DNA from: an uncultured Clostridium sp.
GTDB lineage: Bacteria; Bacillota; Clostridia; TANB77; CAG-508
DNA: 28,599 nucleotides
Assembly (NCBI GenBank): GCA_900552555.1
Contig: URZW01000018.1
Span: 1 to 28,599, forward strand
Reading direction: 5' to 3'
Shown: piece by piece, positions 15,497 through 23,204 of the stretch
Layout: each line of letters starts with the position of its first letter
How positions within the stretch are numbered: position 1 is the first letter of the stretch
The notes under the pieces: generated by a model
Told to the model about the DNA's origin: nothing
The model's database searches: none
Seen by the model: the letters and a program-made list of their open reading frames with translations, nothing else
Position numbers and translations under genes: made by a program

Positions 15497-16576
15497 GTGC
15501 TAATAGTAGTTGTAGTAATATTAATAATAGCAGTTTTAGGATTAATAATATACAATCTTAATATACACAAAAAAATACAAACTTATAAAAATATTAATCA
15601 AAAAATAAACAACTTATCAGTTGTACAAGACTTTATGAGTACAATAGGAGAAACATCTACGGTAGATGATAAAATAAAAAGAATAAATGATATTTTAATA
15701 GAGAAATATGAAATAAAATATTCTACTATCGTTGTTTTTAATGGAGCAGAATATGAAATCAAAGCATCAAATGTTGACGAAGTACATTGGGATGCATTAA
15801 AATCATTACAGGATGTTGACATGTTTAAAGACAGTATAGCACAAGCAACCCCTAAATATGTAACTGTAAATAATGACCAAGAAAGATTACCATATCAAAA
15901 AATGGAATTTGGAAGAGCAAAATCAGCAATATTCTTTCCATTATATATAGATAATGTTTATATAGGATATTGGATAATAGAAAGCGGAACACCACATGAT
16001 TTTGATAATGTTGATACAACAGTATTAGAAGTTATAAAAGATAATATAGTATCAGTATTAAAAACAGTGGTACATCAAAAAACACTTGAATCTATAGTGA
16101 GAAAAGATTTATTTTCAGGATTATATTCAGAAGAGTATTTGTATGGAGAAGGCAAAAAAATAATAGATCAATATACAACATCAACAATATGTATGTTCAA
16201 AATAATAAATCTTGAAGAAATAAATCATGCATATTGTAGAGAATTAGGAAATGAAGTAATAATTCAGATCAGTGATTATATAAAAGAAAATATATCAAAC
16301 CAATATGTTTTTGTAAGATATATGGGACCTAAATTTGTAATAGCATTTTCAGGTGTTGAAATAAGTGGAGTGGTAGAATTTGTAAATGATTTAAAAGAAA
16401 AAATAGAAAATACTAAAATAGTATTAGAAGAGGATGAAAAAATGGCAGCATTTCCAAGAATGAATTTTGCAATTTCTACATATTACAAAGGAACAGGACT
16501 TGAAGAAGTTTTGAAAAAACAAGAAGAATACTTAGACAATTGCAGTGCAGAAGAAAGTGATATTACTAATATATAA
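15497..16576 (+). CDS. Membrane-anchored GAF protein with a degenerate GGDEF domain
   Basis: The 359-residue protein has one N-terminal helix (about 1-20), a short coiled stretch, a GAF-like sensory domain (about 45-195) and a C-terminal GGDEF-fold domain (about 205-345). The active-site loop reads RYMGPKF (274-280) where a diguanylate cyclase has R-x-GGDEF, so the first Gly, Asp and Glu are gone and synthesis of c-di-GMP is not expected. It may be a degenerate nucleotide-binding or pure protein-interaction module. The start is GTG with AGGGGGG at 15484-15490. A TTG or ATG start is not supported. It lies 24 nt after the TadZ-like gene, so the two are probably one operon. Confidence 0.8.
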   Translation: MLIVVVVILIIAVLGLIIYNLNIHKKIQTYKNINQKINNLSVVQDFMSTIGETSTVDDKIKRINDILIEKYEIKYSTIVVFNGAEYEIKASNVDEVHWDALKSLQDVDMFKDSIAQATPKYVTVNNDQERLPYQKMEFGRAKSAIFFPLYIDNVYIGYWIIESGTPHDFDNVDTTVLEVIKDNIVSVLKTVVHQKTLESIVRKDLFSGLYSEEYLYGEGKKIIDQYTTSTICMFKIINLEEINHAYCRELGNEVIIQISDYIKENISNQYVFVRYMGPKFVIAFSGVEISGVVEFVNDLKEKIENTKIVLEEDEKMAAFPRMNFAISTYYKGTGLEEVLKKQEEYLDNCSAEESDITNI

Positions 16577-16646
16577 ATTAGTGAAAAAATCAATAAATAG
16601 AAATGAAAAATTTCAATTTCTGTTATATTAAAAGGAGGTACAAGCA

Positions 16647-16907
16647 ATGGATTTTGATAAAACAATGAGCTTTCAAGTAGAAAGAGAAGAAAACACTAAA
16701 GCAAAGGAAATATTAAAAGAGGTTTACCAAGCATTAACAGAAAAAGGATATAACCCAATAAATCAAATTGTTGGATATATATTGTCAGGAGACCCTACAT
16801 ATATAACAAGTTATAATGATGCAAGAAATAAAATAAGAACAATAGAAAGAGACGAATTACTAGAAAAAATGGTAAAAAGTTATATTGGATTAGATTTGGA
16901 AGATTAA
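16647..16907 (+). CDS. ireB: IreB family regulatory phosphoprotein (UPF0297)
   Basis: The 86-residue protein matches the family along its length: DKTMSFQVEREENTKAKEIL, EKGYNPINQIVGYILSGDPT and YITSYNDARNKI. In Enterococcus, IreB is a substrate of the Ser/Thr kinase IreK, with N-terminal threonines phosphorylated, and affects cephalosporin resistance. Thr6 sits in the matching N-terminal site. AAAGGAGG at 16631-16638 precedes the ATG. It lies upstream of ruvX and the DUF1292 gene, the conserved Firmicutes order. Confidence 0.95.
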   Translation: MDFDKTMSFQVEREENTKAKEILKEVYQALTEKGYNPINQIVGYILSGDPTYITSYNDARNKIRTIERDELLEKMVKSYIGLDLED

Positions 16908-16942
16908 GCTATATAGGATATTTAAAAAGGATTGAAATAAAA

Positions 16943-17356
16943 ATGAGAAAATTAGGAATAGATTATGGAGACGCACGCGTTGGAATTGCAATAACTGATC
17001 CTTTAAATATTACTGCCCAAGGATTAGAAACAATTCAAAGAAAGGATTCAGACAAAATTGTTTTACGACGTTTGGACGAAATATTGGAAGAATATGAAGT
17101 TGATACTCTTGTTGTTGGAATGCCATATAATTTAAAGGGTGAAAAGACAGTAAGAGCTGAAAAAACAGAACAATTTATTCATAAATTAAAGTGCAAATAT
17201 AATAAATTGAAAATTGAAACTGTTGATGAACGTTTAACTACTGTTGCAGCTCATAAAACTATGAATTTTTTGGATGTTAATAAGAATAAAAAAAGAGATA
17301 TTGTAGATACTATATCTGCGGTATATATTTTAGAAACATATATTAATAAAAAGTAG
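16943..17356 (+). CDS. ruvX: RuvX/YqgF-family putative Holliday junction resolvase, 16S pre-rRNA nuclease
   Basis: The 137-residue RNase H-fold nuclease has the expected acidic residues Asp7 (LGIDYGDARVGIA), Glu96 (TVDERLTT) and Asp122 (VDTISAVYIL), plus VVGMPYNLKG. The family is linked to 16S rRNA 5'-end maturation and to Holliday junction resolution. The ribosome site AAAAGG is weak and about 12 nt from the ATG. Arginine codons here include CGC, CGA and CGT, unlike the AGA-dominated neighbours. It lies 35 nt after ireB, within the usual cluster. Confidence 0.95.
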   Translation: MRKLGIDYGDARVGIAITDPLNITAQGLETIQRKDSDKIVLRRLDEILEEYEVDTLVVGMPYNLKGEKTVRAEKTEQFIHKLKCKYNKLKIETVDERLTTVAAHKTMNFLDVNKNKKRDIVDTISAVYILETYINKK

Positions 17357-17388
17357 TAACATATTATTATATTTTTTGTAAAAAATAG

Positions 17389-17417
17389 TTGCAAAAAATT
17401 GTAAAATACGATATTAT
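17389..17417 (+). promoter_or_regulatory. Promoter of the DUF1292 gene
   Basis: TTGCAA (17389-17394), 17 nt, then TATTAT (17412-17417), about 33 nt before the ATG at 17451. It suggests separate control of the DUF1292 gene within the ireB-ruvX cluster. Confidence 0.6.
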
Positions 17418-17450
17418 TATGATAACAAATTTGAAAGGAGAAATTATATT

Positions 17451-17759
17451 ATGGATGAAAATTACGAAGGAGATAACTTAGATAATATAGTAATATTAAA
17501 TGATGAAGATGGAAACGAAGTAAAATTCGAATTTTTAGATTTAATAGACTTAGATGATGAAGAATATGTTGTATTACTACCAGTAACAGATGAAGGAGAA
17601 GAAGACGAAGGAGAAGTTGTAATACTAAAAGTAGAAGACAATGATGATGAAGATTCAGATGAAGAATCATATGTAAGCGTAGAAGATGAAGATACACTAA
17701 ACAAAGTATTTGAAATATTCAAAGAAAAATTTAAAGATGATTTTGATTTTGTAGATTAA
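17451..17759 (+). CDS. DUF1292 acidic protein (YrzB-like)
   Basis: The 102-residue, strongly acidic protein shows the DUF1292 pattern NIVILNDEDGNEVKFEFLDL then DDEEYVVLLPV and a C-terminal VEDEDTLNKVFEIFKEKF. Its function is unknown in any organism as far as I know. Position after ireB and ruvX is the conserved Firmicutes arrangement. It has an AAAGGAG ribosome site and its own promoter, and ends at a strong terminator. Confidence 0.92.
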   Translation: MDENYEGDNLDNIVILNDEDGNEVKFEFLDLIDLDDEEYVVLLPVTDEGEEDEGEVVILKVEDNDDEDSDEESYVSVEDEDTLNKVFEIFKEKFKDDFDFVD

Positions 17760-17771
17760 TTTTAAGAATAG

Positions 17772-17792
17772 GGCGGATACATCCGCCTTTTT
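17772..17792 (+). terminator. Intrinsic terminator of the ireB-ruvX-DUF1292 cluster
   Basis: GGCGGA, loop TACA, TCCGCC, then a T-tract. It is compact and GC-rich and lies just after the DUF1292 stop codon. Confidence 0.9.
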
Positions 17793-17857
17793 ATTATATT
17801 ATGGGAAGGTTTTCAAATGTCCTATAATATAAATATTTTGCATAGGAGGAAAAATTT

Positions 17858-18337
17858 ATGAAAAAATTTTCAACATATTTATTAGTAATGTTTATGGTAG
17901 TTTTTTGGATTATTAGAATAATAATCACTTTAGCATCAGAATTAGGGAAAGACTTTATGGGAGTAACTCCAATAAATGAGGGATTTGAAATTGCAATATT
18001 ATTTGCAACACTGTTATGTTTAATTTTAGTTGTAAAAAGAAAAATGCTAGGAAGTTTATTATATCTTACATTACATGCTATTTATTTTGGAGGAGATGTT
18101 ACAGAAAAATTAAATATAATGGCACAAAATGAACCATTAACAGTAGCTCAAAGTACTGACCTTATTTTTTCAATGATTGGAATTATTTTACCATTAGCTG
18201 TTTTAATAGATTTATTATTAGATAAGAACAGAAAAAATAATCCTAAAGATAAAAAAACAGATTGGTTTTATAAAAATGAACAATTTGATAGAAAATTAGA
18301 TGATAGAGCTGATAAGAATAATTACAGAACAATGTAG
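17858..18337 (+). CDS. Four-helix membrane protein of unknown function
   Basis: The 159-residue protein has four predicted helices: about 7-27, 44-61, 64-80 and 103-124. A polar, basic C-terminal tail follows (about 124-159, including KKTDWFYKNEQFDRKLDDRA). I do not recognise the family. The start is supported by AGGAGG about 9 nt before the ATG, and a TATAAT at 17823-17828 may be its -10. It stands between the DUF1292 terminator and rbgA. Confidence 0.75.
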   Translation: MKKFSTYLLVMFMVVFWIIRIIITLASELGKDFMGVTPINEGFEIAILFATLLCLILVVKRKMLGSLLYLTLHAIYFGGDVTEKLNIMAQNEPLTVAQSTDLIFSMIGIILPLAVLIDLLLDKNRKNNPKDKKTDWFYKNEQFDRKLDDRADKNNYRTM

Positions 18338-18349
18338 TATAAAGAAATT

Positions 18350-18378
18350 TTGATATAAATGTAATTAAAATCTAGATA
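18350..18378 (+). promoter_or_regulatory. Candidate promoter of rbgA
   Basis: TTGATA (18350-18355), 17 nt, then TAGATA (18373-18378). It lies between the membrane-protein stop codon and the rbgA start. Confidence 0.4.
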
Positions 18379-18397
18379 ACAAAAGGAAGTGATAAAA

Positions 18398-19291
18398 GTG
18401 GACGAAAATAAAACAAATATAAACTGGTACCCGGGTCATATGGCAAAAACAAAAAAACAAATAATCCAAGACCTAAAATTAATAGACATAGTAATAGAAC
18501 TATTAGATGCACGAATACCAATATCAAGTCAAAATCCGAACATAGCAGAAATAACAAAAAATAAAAAGAAAATAATAGTATTAAACAAATGTGACTTATC
18601 AGATGACAAGCAAAACAGGCTATGGGTAGAATATTTCAAAAAGAAAAATATACCAGCAGTACTAGTAGACTCAAATTCAGGAAGAGGGATAGATGAATGT
18701 ATTAGACAAATAGAAAAAATAATGCAAGTAGATTTAGAAGCTCATGCAGAAAAAGGAAGAACAGGAAGAAGAATAAGAGCAATGATACTTGGAATTCCAA
18801 ATGTAGGAAAATCATCATTTATAAACAGAATATCAAAAAGAACAACAGCTGGAGTTGGAAATAAACCAGGAGTTACAAAACAAAAACAATGGATACGAAT
18901 AAATGAAAAAATAGAATTACTAGACACACCAGGGGTTTTATGGCCAAAATTTGAAAGTGAAGAAGTAGCATTACACTTGTGTTTTACAGGTTCAATAAAA
19001 GAAGAAATATTGGACAAGTTGGAAATTGCATATCAATTAACAAAGTTTTTATTGGAAAATTACAGAAAAAAATTGTGCGAAAGATATAAGTTAGATGAAG
19101 AAAACATAGAGAAAATCTTAAGTCAAGACCAGCCAGAAAATAATAATATTTATGAAGTTATGCTTGAAATAGGAAAAAAACGAGGATGTATAATGTCTGG
19201 TGGAAGAATAGATGAAGAAAAAACATCAAGTCTAATATTAGATGAATTTAAAAATGGAAAATTAGGAAAAATTACAATAGAACAAGCATAA
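18398..19291 (+). CDS. rbgA: Ribosome biogenesis GTPase RbgA/YlqF
   Basis: The 297-residue circularly permuted GTPase acts in late 50S subunit assembly. Motif order is G4 NKCDL (63-67), G1 GIPNVGKSS (132-140), then G3 DTPG (176-179), preceded by the family's WYPGHMAKTKK (10-20). A C-terminal helical domain carries the rRNA-binding part. The frame opens at GTG 18389, but that codon overlaps the ribosome site AAAGGAAG (18382-18389). GTG 18398, 8 nt downstream, is the better start. RbgA neighbours vary; here Mini-RNase III, another rRNA maturation factor, follows. Confidence 0.95.
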   Translation: MDENKTNINWYPGHMAKTKKQIIQDLKLIDIVIELLDARIPISSQNPNIAEITKNKKKIIVLNKCDLSDDKQNRLWVEYFKKKNIPAVLVDSNSGRGIDECIRQIEKIMQVDLEAHAEKGRTGRRIRAMILGIPNVGKSSFINRISKRTTAGVGNKPGVTKQKQWIRINEKIELLDTPGVLWPKFESEEVALHLCFTGSIKEEILDKLEIAYQLTKFLLENYRKKLCERYKLDEENIEKILSQDQPENNNIYEVMLEIGKKRGCIMSGGRIDEEKTSSLILDEFKNGKLGKITIEQA

Positions 19292-19393
19292 AAAATGTAA
19301 TAATAGTAAATGAACCTATAATATTGTAGATAAAATTTTAAAAATTTTGGATGACCATGAATGGAGCAAAACGGATTGAAGGAGAGAACAATA

Positions 19394-19786
19394 TTGAACG
19401 ATTTTATAGAATTAAAAAGAGATGAACAAGAAGTAAATTTAATGCCACCACTAACTTGGGCATATGTTGGTGACTGTGTATACGAATTATATATAAGAAC
19501 AAAATTGGTAAATGAAACAAAATTGAAACCGCATGCATTACATATCGAAGCAATAAAACATGTTAAAGCAAAAGCACAAGCAGAAACATTAAAGAAAATA
19601 TATGATGATTTAACAGAAAAGGAACAAGATATTGTAAGAAGAGGTAGAAATGCAGAAAATCATCATTTACCTAAAAATGCAAATGTTCAAGACTATATGT
19701 ATTCAACAGCATTTGAAGCTTTAATTGGGTACTTATATTTAACAAAACAAAATGATAGATTAAAGGAAATTTTAGAAAAAGAATAA
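19394..19786 (+). CDS. mrnC: Mini-ribonuclease III
   Basis: The 130-residue protein has only the RNase III catalytic domain, without a double-stranded-RNA-binding domain. The family matures 23S rRNA ends in Firmicutes. Signature segments are WAYVGDCVYELYIR with Asp27, RRGRNAENHH (82-91) and YSTAFEALIGYLYL with Glu108. The frame extends to ATG 19361, but that codon lacks a ribosome site. TTG 19394 has GAAGGAGAG 8 nt upstream and gives the length and N-terminus usual for the family, so I choose it. It follows rbgA by about 100 nt. Confidence 0.93.
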   Translation: MNDFIELKRDEQEVNLMPPLTWAYVGDCVYELYIRTKLVNETKLKPHALHIEAIKHVKAKAQAETLKKIYDDLTEKEQDIVRRGRNAENHHLPKNANVQDYMYSTAFEALIGYLYLTKQNDRLKEILEKE

Positions 19787-19851
19787 AAAATTCTAAGGCT
19801 ATGAATTGTAACAACAATTTTATAAATACCTAAAAAATAATAAAAAACCGC

Positions 19852-19880
19852 TTGACGAAACAATAAAAAAATGGTATAAA
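19852..19880 (+). promoter_or_regulatory. Sigma-A promoter of tRNA-Glu
   Basis: TTGACG (19852-19857), 17 nt, then TATAAA (19875-19880), preceded by TGG to give an extended -10. The tRNA starts 18 nt downstream. Confidence 0.8.
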
Positions 19881-19898
19881 TATTAAAGTTACTTATGT

Positions 19899-19973
19899 GG
19901 CCCCTTGGTCAAGCGGTTAAGACGCCACCCTCTCAAGGTGGAATCATGGGTTCGATTCCCGTAGGGGTCACCA
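19899..19973 (+). tRNA. tRNA-Glu (anticodon CUC)
   Basis: The cloverleaf is complete: acceptor GGCCCCT with AGGGGTC, D-arm TGGTCAAGCGGTTAAGAC, anticodon stem CCACC/GGTGG around loop CTCTCAA (anticodon CTC), T-arm TGGGTTCGATTCCCG, and an encoded CCA. The length is 75 nt. GAG is the rarer Glu codon in this AT-rich DNA. Confidence 0.95.
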
Positions 19974-20003
19974 AAAACATAAAACACAAGAATATCAGTA
20001 ATT

Positions 20004-20052
20004 GTATTAAATAATATTTATATAATTAAAAATTTTAACTATTATTTAATAC
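20004..20052. repeat. 13-bp perfect inverted repeat between tRNA-Glu and the riboswitch
   Basis: GTATTAAATAATA (20004-20016) is the exact reverse complement of TATTATTTAATAC (20040-20052), with 23 nt between. No T-tract follows. It lies a few bases before the riboswitch P1 helix. It could end the tRNA transcript or contain the riboswitch promoter (TATAAT at 20021-20026 in the loop). Confidence 0.6.
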
Positions 20053-20058
20053 CTAGAA

Positions 20059-20184
20059 TTTAAAAGGGAGTAGCTTTAAATTACTAGTCAACAGTCGCGA
20101 TAAGAAATTATCTGGTTAGTAAGCTTAAAATAAATTTTGAATATGTAAAATTTTCAATAAATTTAAGTAAGTGAGACTTTTAAA
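20059..20184 (+). promoter_or_regulatory. yybP-ykoY manganese riboswitch aptamer
   Basis: P1 is TTTAAAAG (20059-20066) pairing with CTTTTAAA (20177-20184). The conserved metal-site loops are visible: GGGAGTAGC after the 5' P1 strand, AACAGTCGCGAT on the opposing arm (20090-20101), and GTGAGAC before the 3' P1 strand. A long arm runs from CTTAAA to TTTAAG. By established knowledge this family senses Mn2+ and is an ON switch for Mn2+ exporters, including P-type ATPases. Here it precedes a P-type ATPase. The 3' strand of P1 is shared with the terminator at 20173-20231. Confidence 0.88.
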
Positions 20185-20240
20185 AGAAATTTTAGCGTAA
20201 AGCTATGAATAAGATTTCTTTTAAAAGTCTCATTTTATAT
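20173..20240 (+). terminator. Riboswitch expression platform (regulated terminator)
   Basis: GAGACTTTTAAAAGAAAT (20173-20190) is the exact 18-nt reverse complement of 20214-20231, followed by ATTTTAT. The 5' arm contains the riboswitch P1 3' strand (20177-20184), so aptamer folding and terminator folding exclude each other. Confidence 0.85.
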
Positions 20241-20273
20241 TGTGTATAAATATAACAAAATTAGTAAAAAATA

Positions 20274-20342
20274 GAGATTAGGGAATGGCTCCAATTACGA
20301 AATTATTCAAAAAATGAATTTTGTGTGGTGCCCACCTAATCC
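20274..20342. repeat. Imperfect palindromic repeat before the P-type ATPase
   Basis: GATTAGG at the left end mirrors CCTAATC at the right end. Inside, TGGCTCCA faces TGGTGCCCA and ATTCA faces TGAAT around a central A-run. The block GGGAATGGCTCCAAT resembles GGGGACGGGTCTCCAAT at 3181-3196. It lies between the riboswitch terminator and the ribosome site TGGAGGA. Confidence 0.5.
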
Positions 20343-20363
20343 TGGAAAAATGGAGGAAATAAT

Positions 20364-23090
20364 ATGGAGAAAAAAAACTGGTTTAACAAAGAAGTAGAAG
20401 AAATTGAAAAAGAGTTAGAAACGCACAAAGAAAACGGATTAAAGGAAGAACAAATTGCAAAAATAAGAGAACAAAAAGGATACAATGAACTACAAGCAAG
20501 TAAAAAGAAAACATTAATACAAAGATTTTTAGACCAATTTAAAGACTTTTCAATAATAGTATTAATAATTGCAGCAATTGTATCAGGAGTTGTTGGAGTG
20601 CAACAGGGAGAAGGGATAACAGATACAATAATAATCTTAATAGTTGTTCTTGTAAATGCAATAATAGGAGTAGCACAAGAAAGTAAAGCGGAAAAATCGT
20701 TAGAAGCTTTACAAAAATTAAGTGACCATGCATCAAAAGTTGTAAGAGATGGAAAACTACAAGTTATTCCTGCAAAAGAACTAGTACCAGGTGATTTGGT
20801 AGTTCTTGACACAGGTGATTATATTCCAGCAGACTTAAGAATTGTAGAAGAAGCAAATTTAAAATCACAAGAAAGTTCATTAACAGGAGAGTCTGTACCA
20901 GTTGAAAAAAACTCTGAAATTATTGAAGAAACAGAGATTGGTGTTGGTGATAGAAAAAATATGTTATTTTCTTCAAGTTTAGTAACATATGGTAGAGGAA
21001 AAGGAATTGTTGTAGAAACGGGTATGACAACAGAAGTTGGAAAAATAGCAGGTATGATAAATTCAACAGAAAAGCAAGAAACACCTTTACAACGAAAATT
21101 AAATAAATTAGGAAAAACATTAGGAATTGCAGCATTAGTAATTTGTGTAGTAATATTTGTAGTTGGGTTGATACAAGGAAAAGAACCAATTCAAATGTTT
21201 ATGACAGCTGTATCATTAGCAGTTGCAGCAATACCAGAAGGGTTGGCAGCAGTATCAACAATTGTTTTAGCAATTGGTGTTCAAAAAATGGTTAAGAAAA
21301 ATGCAATTGTAAAAAGACTTCCAGCTGTTGAAACACTTGGAAGCAGTACAGTTATATGTTCAGATAAAACAGGAACATTGACTCAAAACAAAATGACAGT
21401 AGAAAAAATTTATTGGAACGAAGCAATCAGAGATATGGCCAATATACAAGAAGATGAAATTGACGAAGAATTGAAAAAACTAGTATATGCAAATATGCTA
21501 TGTAATGATACCAAAATATCTCAAGACGGAACTTTAACAGGTGACCCAACTGAAACAGCATTAGTTGATATGGCATTCAATTTGAGCTTTGACCCAAGCT
21601 TATATGACAGAGCACCTAGAGTTCAGGAAATACCATTTGATTCAGATAGAAAATTAATGACAACTGTAAATCAATTAAATGGAAAATATGTAGTATTTAC
21701 AAAAGGTGGAATAGATGAATTATTAAAAAGATGTTCAGCATATGAAATAAACAATGAAATACATCAAAATATTGGTGAATATGTAAACAAAATAAGAGAA
21801 AAAAATGAAGAGATGGCAAAAGACGCTTTAAGAGTGCTGGGATGTGCATATAAAGAAATTGACCATATTCCATCAAAAGAAGAAATGGCAACAATAGAAA
21901 ACGATTTGATATTTATAGGAATGGTTGGCATGATAGACCCACCAAGAGAAGAAGCAAAAGTCGCAGTTGAAAAATGTAAAACGGCAGGAATAAAAGTTGT
22001 AATGATTACAGGTGACCACAAAATTACAGCAACAGCAATTGCTAAAAAATTAGGAATTCTTGAAAATGACGATGAAGCAATAACTGGTAGTGAACTTGAA
22101 CAAATGACAGATGAAGAATTAATACAAAATGTTAGAAAATATTCAGTTTATGCAAGAGTTTCTCCGGAACATAAAGTTAGAATTGTAAACGCTTGGCAAA
22201 AAAATGGTGAAGTTGTTGCTATGACAGGTGATGGAGTTAATGACAGTCCAGCACTAAAAAAAGCGGATATTGGTTGTGCAATGGGAATGGTTGGAACTGA
22301 TGTTGCAAAAGAAGCGGCAGATGTAATTTTAACAGATGATAACTTTGCAACAGTTGTATCAGCTGTAGAAGAAGGAAGAAGAATATACGACAATATTTTA
22401 AAAGTAATTCAATTCTTACTTTCAAGCAATGTTGGAGAAATAATAGTACTATTTTTTGCAACACTATTAACGCCATTATTTAGCAAATGGTTTGGAATAA
22501 CAGATATCAACAGTTTGGAAATATTATTACCAATTCACATTTTATGGATAAACTTAGTAACAGACTCATTGCCAGCATTAGCATTGGCATTTGACCCAGC
22601 AAATAGTGACATAATGGAACGAAAACCAGTAAAACCAGGTAAAGGTGTATTTACAAAAGGAATGACATGGAGAGTTATATATCAAGGTGTAATGATAGGT
22701 GGACTTACACTTGCCGCATTTATGATAGGACTTGGAACAACAAAAGCACCAATAAATGGTTTAACACTTGAACAATCTAAGATAGAAGTTGGGCAAACTA
22801 TGGCATTTGTAACTTTGGCACTATCAGAATTAACACATGTATTTAATGTAAGGAATAATAGAAAATCAATATTTAAGACAGGAATATTTAATAATATGAA
22901 ATTAATAGGAGCAGTTGTTGCGTCTGCATTGCTTGTATTTGTTATTTTGTTAATTCCTGGATTAAGAGAAATATTTAGTATTCCAGTTTTACCAACTGAA
23001 AATATTATCGAACTTGTTTGCCTTGTTTTAGCTCCAATTGTTATTGTTGAAATATTTAAGTTACTAAAAATTAATGGCAGGGAAGAATAA
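20364..23090 (+). CDS. P-type Ca2+/Mn2+-transporting ATPase, riboswitch-controlled
   Basis: The 908-residue protein is a P2-type cation ATPase. The N-terminal cation-ATPase domain holds a leucine/glutamate-rich helix, then M1-M2 (about 62-105), the actuator motif TGES (174-177), M4 with AAIPEGLAAV (288-297), the phosphorylation site DKTGTLT with Asp334, and the hinge TGDGVNDSPALKKADIG. M5 contains LLSSNVGEIIVLF and M6 NLVTDSLPALALAFDP. The ion-site Asn and Glu of M5, Asn and Asp of M6 and Glu of PEGL match those of SERCA/PMR1. The Mn2+ riboswitch upstream makes Mn2+ efflux the most likely physiological role, as for the yybP-ykoY-controlled ATPases of Streptococcus and Lactococcus. Ca2+ transport is also possible. 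Ribosome site TGGAGGA precedes the ATG. Confidence 0.95.
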   Translation: MEKKNWFNKEVEEIEKELETHKENGLKEEQIAKIREQKGYNELQASKKKTLIQRFLDQFKDFSIIVLIIAAIVSGVVGVQQGEGITDTIIILIVVLVNAIIGVAQESKAEKSLEALQKLSDHASKVVRDGKLQVIPAKELVPGDLVVLDTGDYIPADLRIVEEANLKSQESSLTGESVPVEKNSEIIEETEIGVGDRKNMLFSSSLVTYGRGKGIVVETGMTTEVGKIAGMINSTEKQETPLQRKLNKLGKTLGIAALVICVVIFVVGLIQGKEPIQMFMTAVSLAVAAIPEGLAAVSTIVLAIGVQKMVKKNAIVKRLPAVETLGSSTVICSDKTGTLTQNKMTVEKIYWNEAIRDMANIQEDEIDEELKKLVYANMLCNDTKISQDGTLTGDPTETALVDMAFNLSFDPSLYDRAPRVQEIPFDSDRKLMTTVNQLNGKYVVFTKGGIDELLKRCSAYEINNEIHQNIGEYVNKIREKNEEMAKDALRVLGCAYKEIDHIPSKEEMATIENDLIFIGMVGMIDPPREEAKVAVEKCKTAGIKVVMITGDHKITATAIAKKLGILENDDEAITGSELEQMTDEELIQNVRKYSVYARVSPEHKVRIVNAWQKNGEVVAMTGDGVNDSPALKKADIGCAMGMVGTDVAKEAADVILTDDNFATVVSAVEEGRRIYDNILKVIQFLLSSNVGEIIVLFFATLLTPLFSKWFGITDINSLEILLPIHILWINLVTDSLPALALAFDPANSDIMERKPVKPGKGVFTKGMTWRVIYQGVMIGGLTLAAFMIGLGTTKAPINGLTLEQSKIEVGQTMAFVTLALSELTHVFNVRNNRKSIFKTGIFNNMKLIGAVVASALLVFVILLIPGLREIFSIPVLPTENIIELVCLVLAPIVIVEIFKLLKINGREE

Positions 23091-23093
23091 AAA

Positions 23094-23120
23094 AATATGA
23101 GTATAAATATTGCTCATATT
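23094..23120. repeat. Hairpin after the P-type ATPase
   Basis: AATATGAG (23094-23101) pairs with CTCATATT (23113-23120). There is no T-tract, so it is more likely a 3'-end stabiliser than a terminator. Confidence 0.4.
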
Positions 23121-23168
23121 CCAATTAAAACTCATTTATATTGCATAACTTTCAAAATATAAAAAATG

Positions 23169-23204
23169 AACCAGAGAAAAGATTATAAAATCTTTTCCCT
23201 GGTT
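23169..23204. terminator. Bidirectional terminator between the ATPase and the ribbon-helix-helix gene
   Basis: AACCAG-A-GAAAAGATT pairs with AATCTTTTC-C-CTGGTT, with one A-C mismatch and loop ATAA, followed by a T-rich stretch. It directly abuts the minus-strand stop codon at 23205. Confidence 0.7.
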
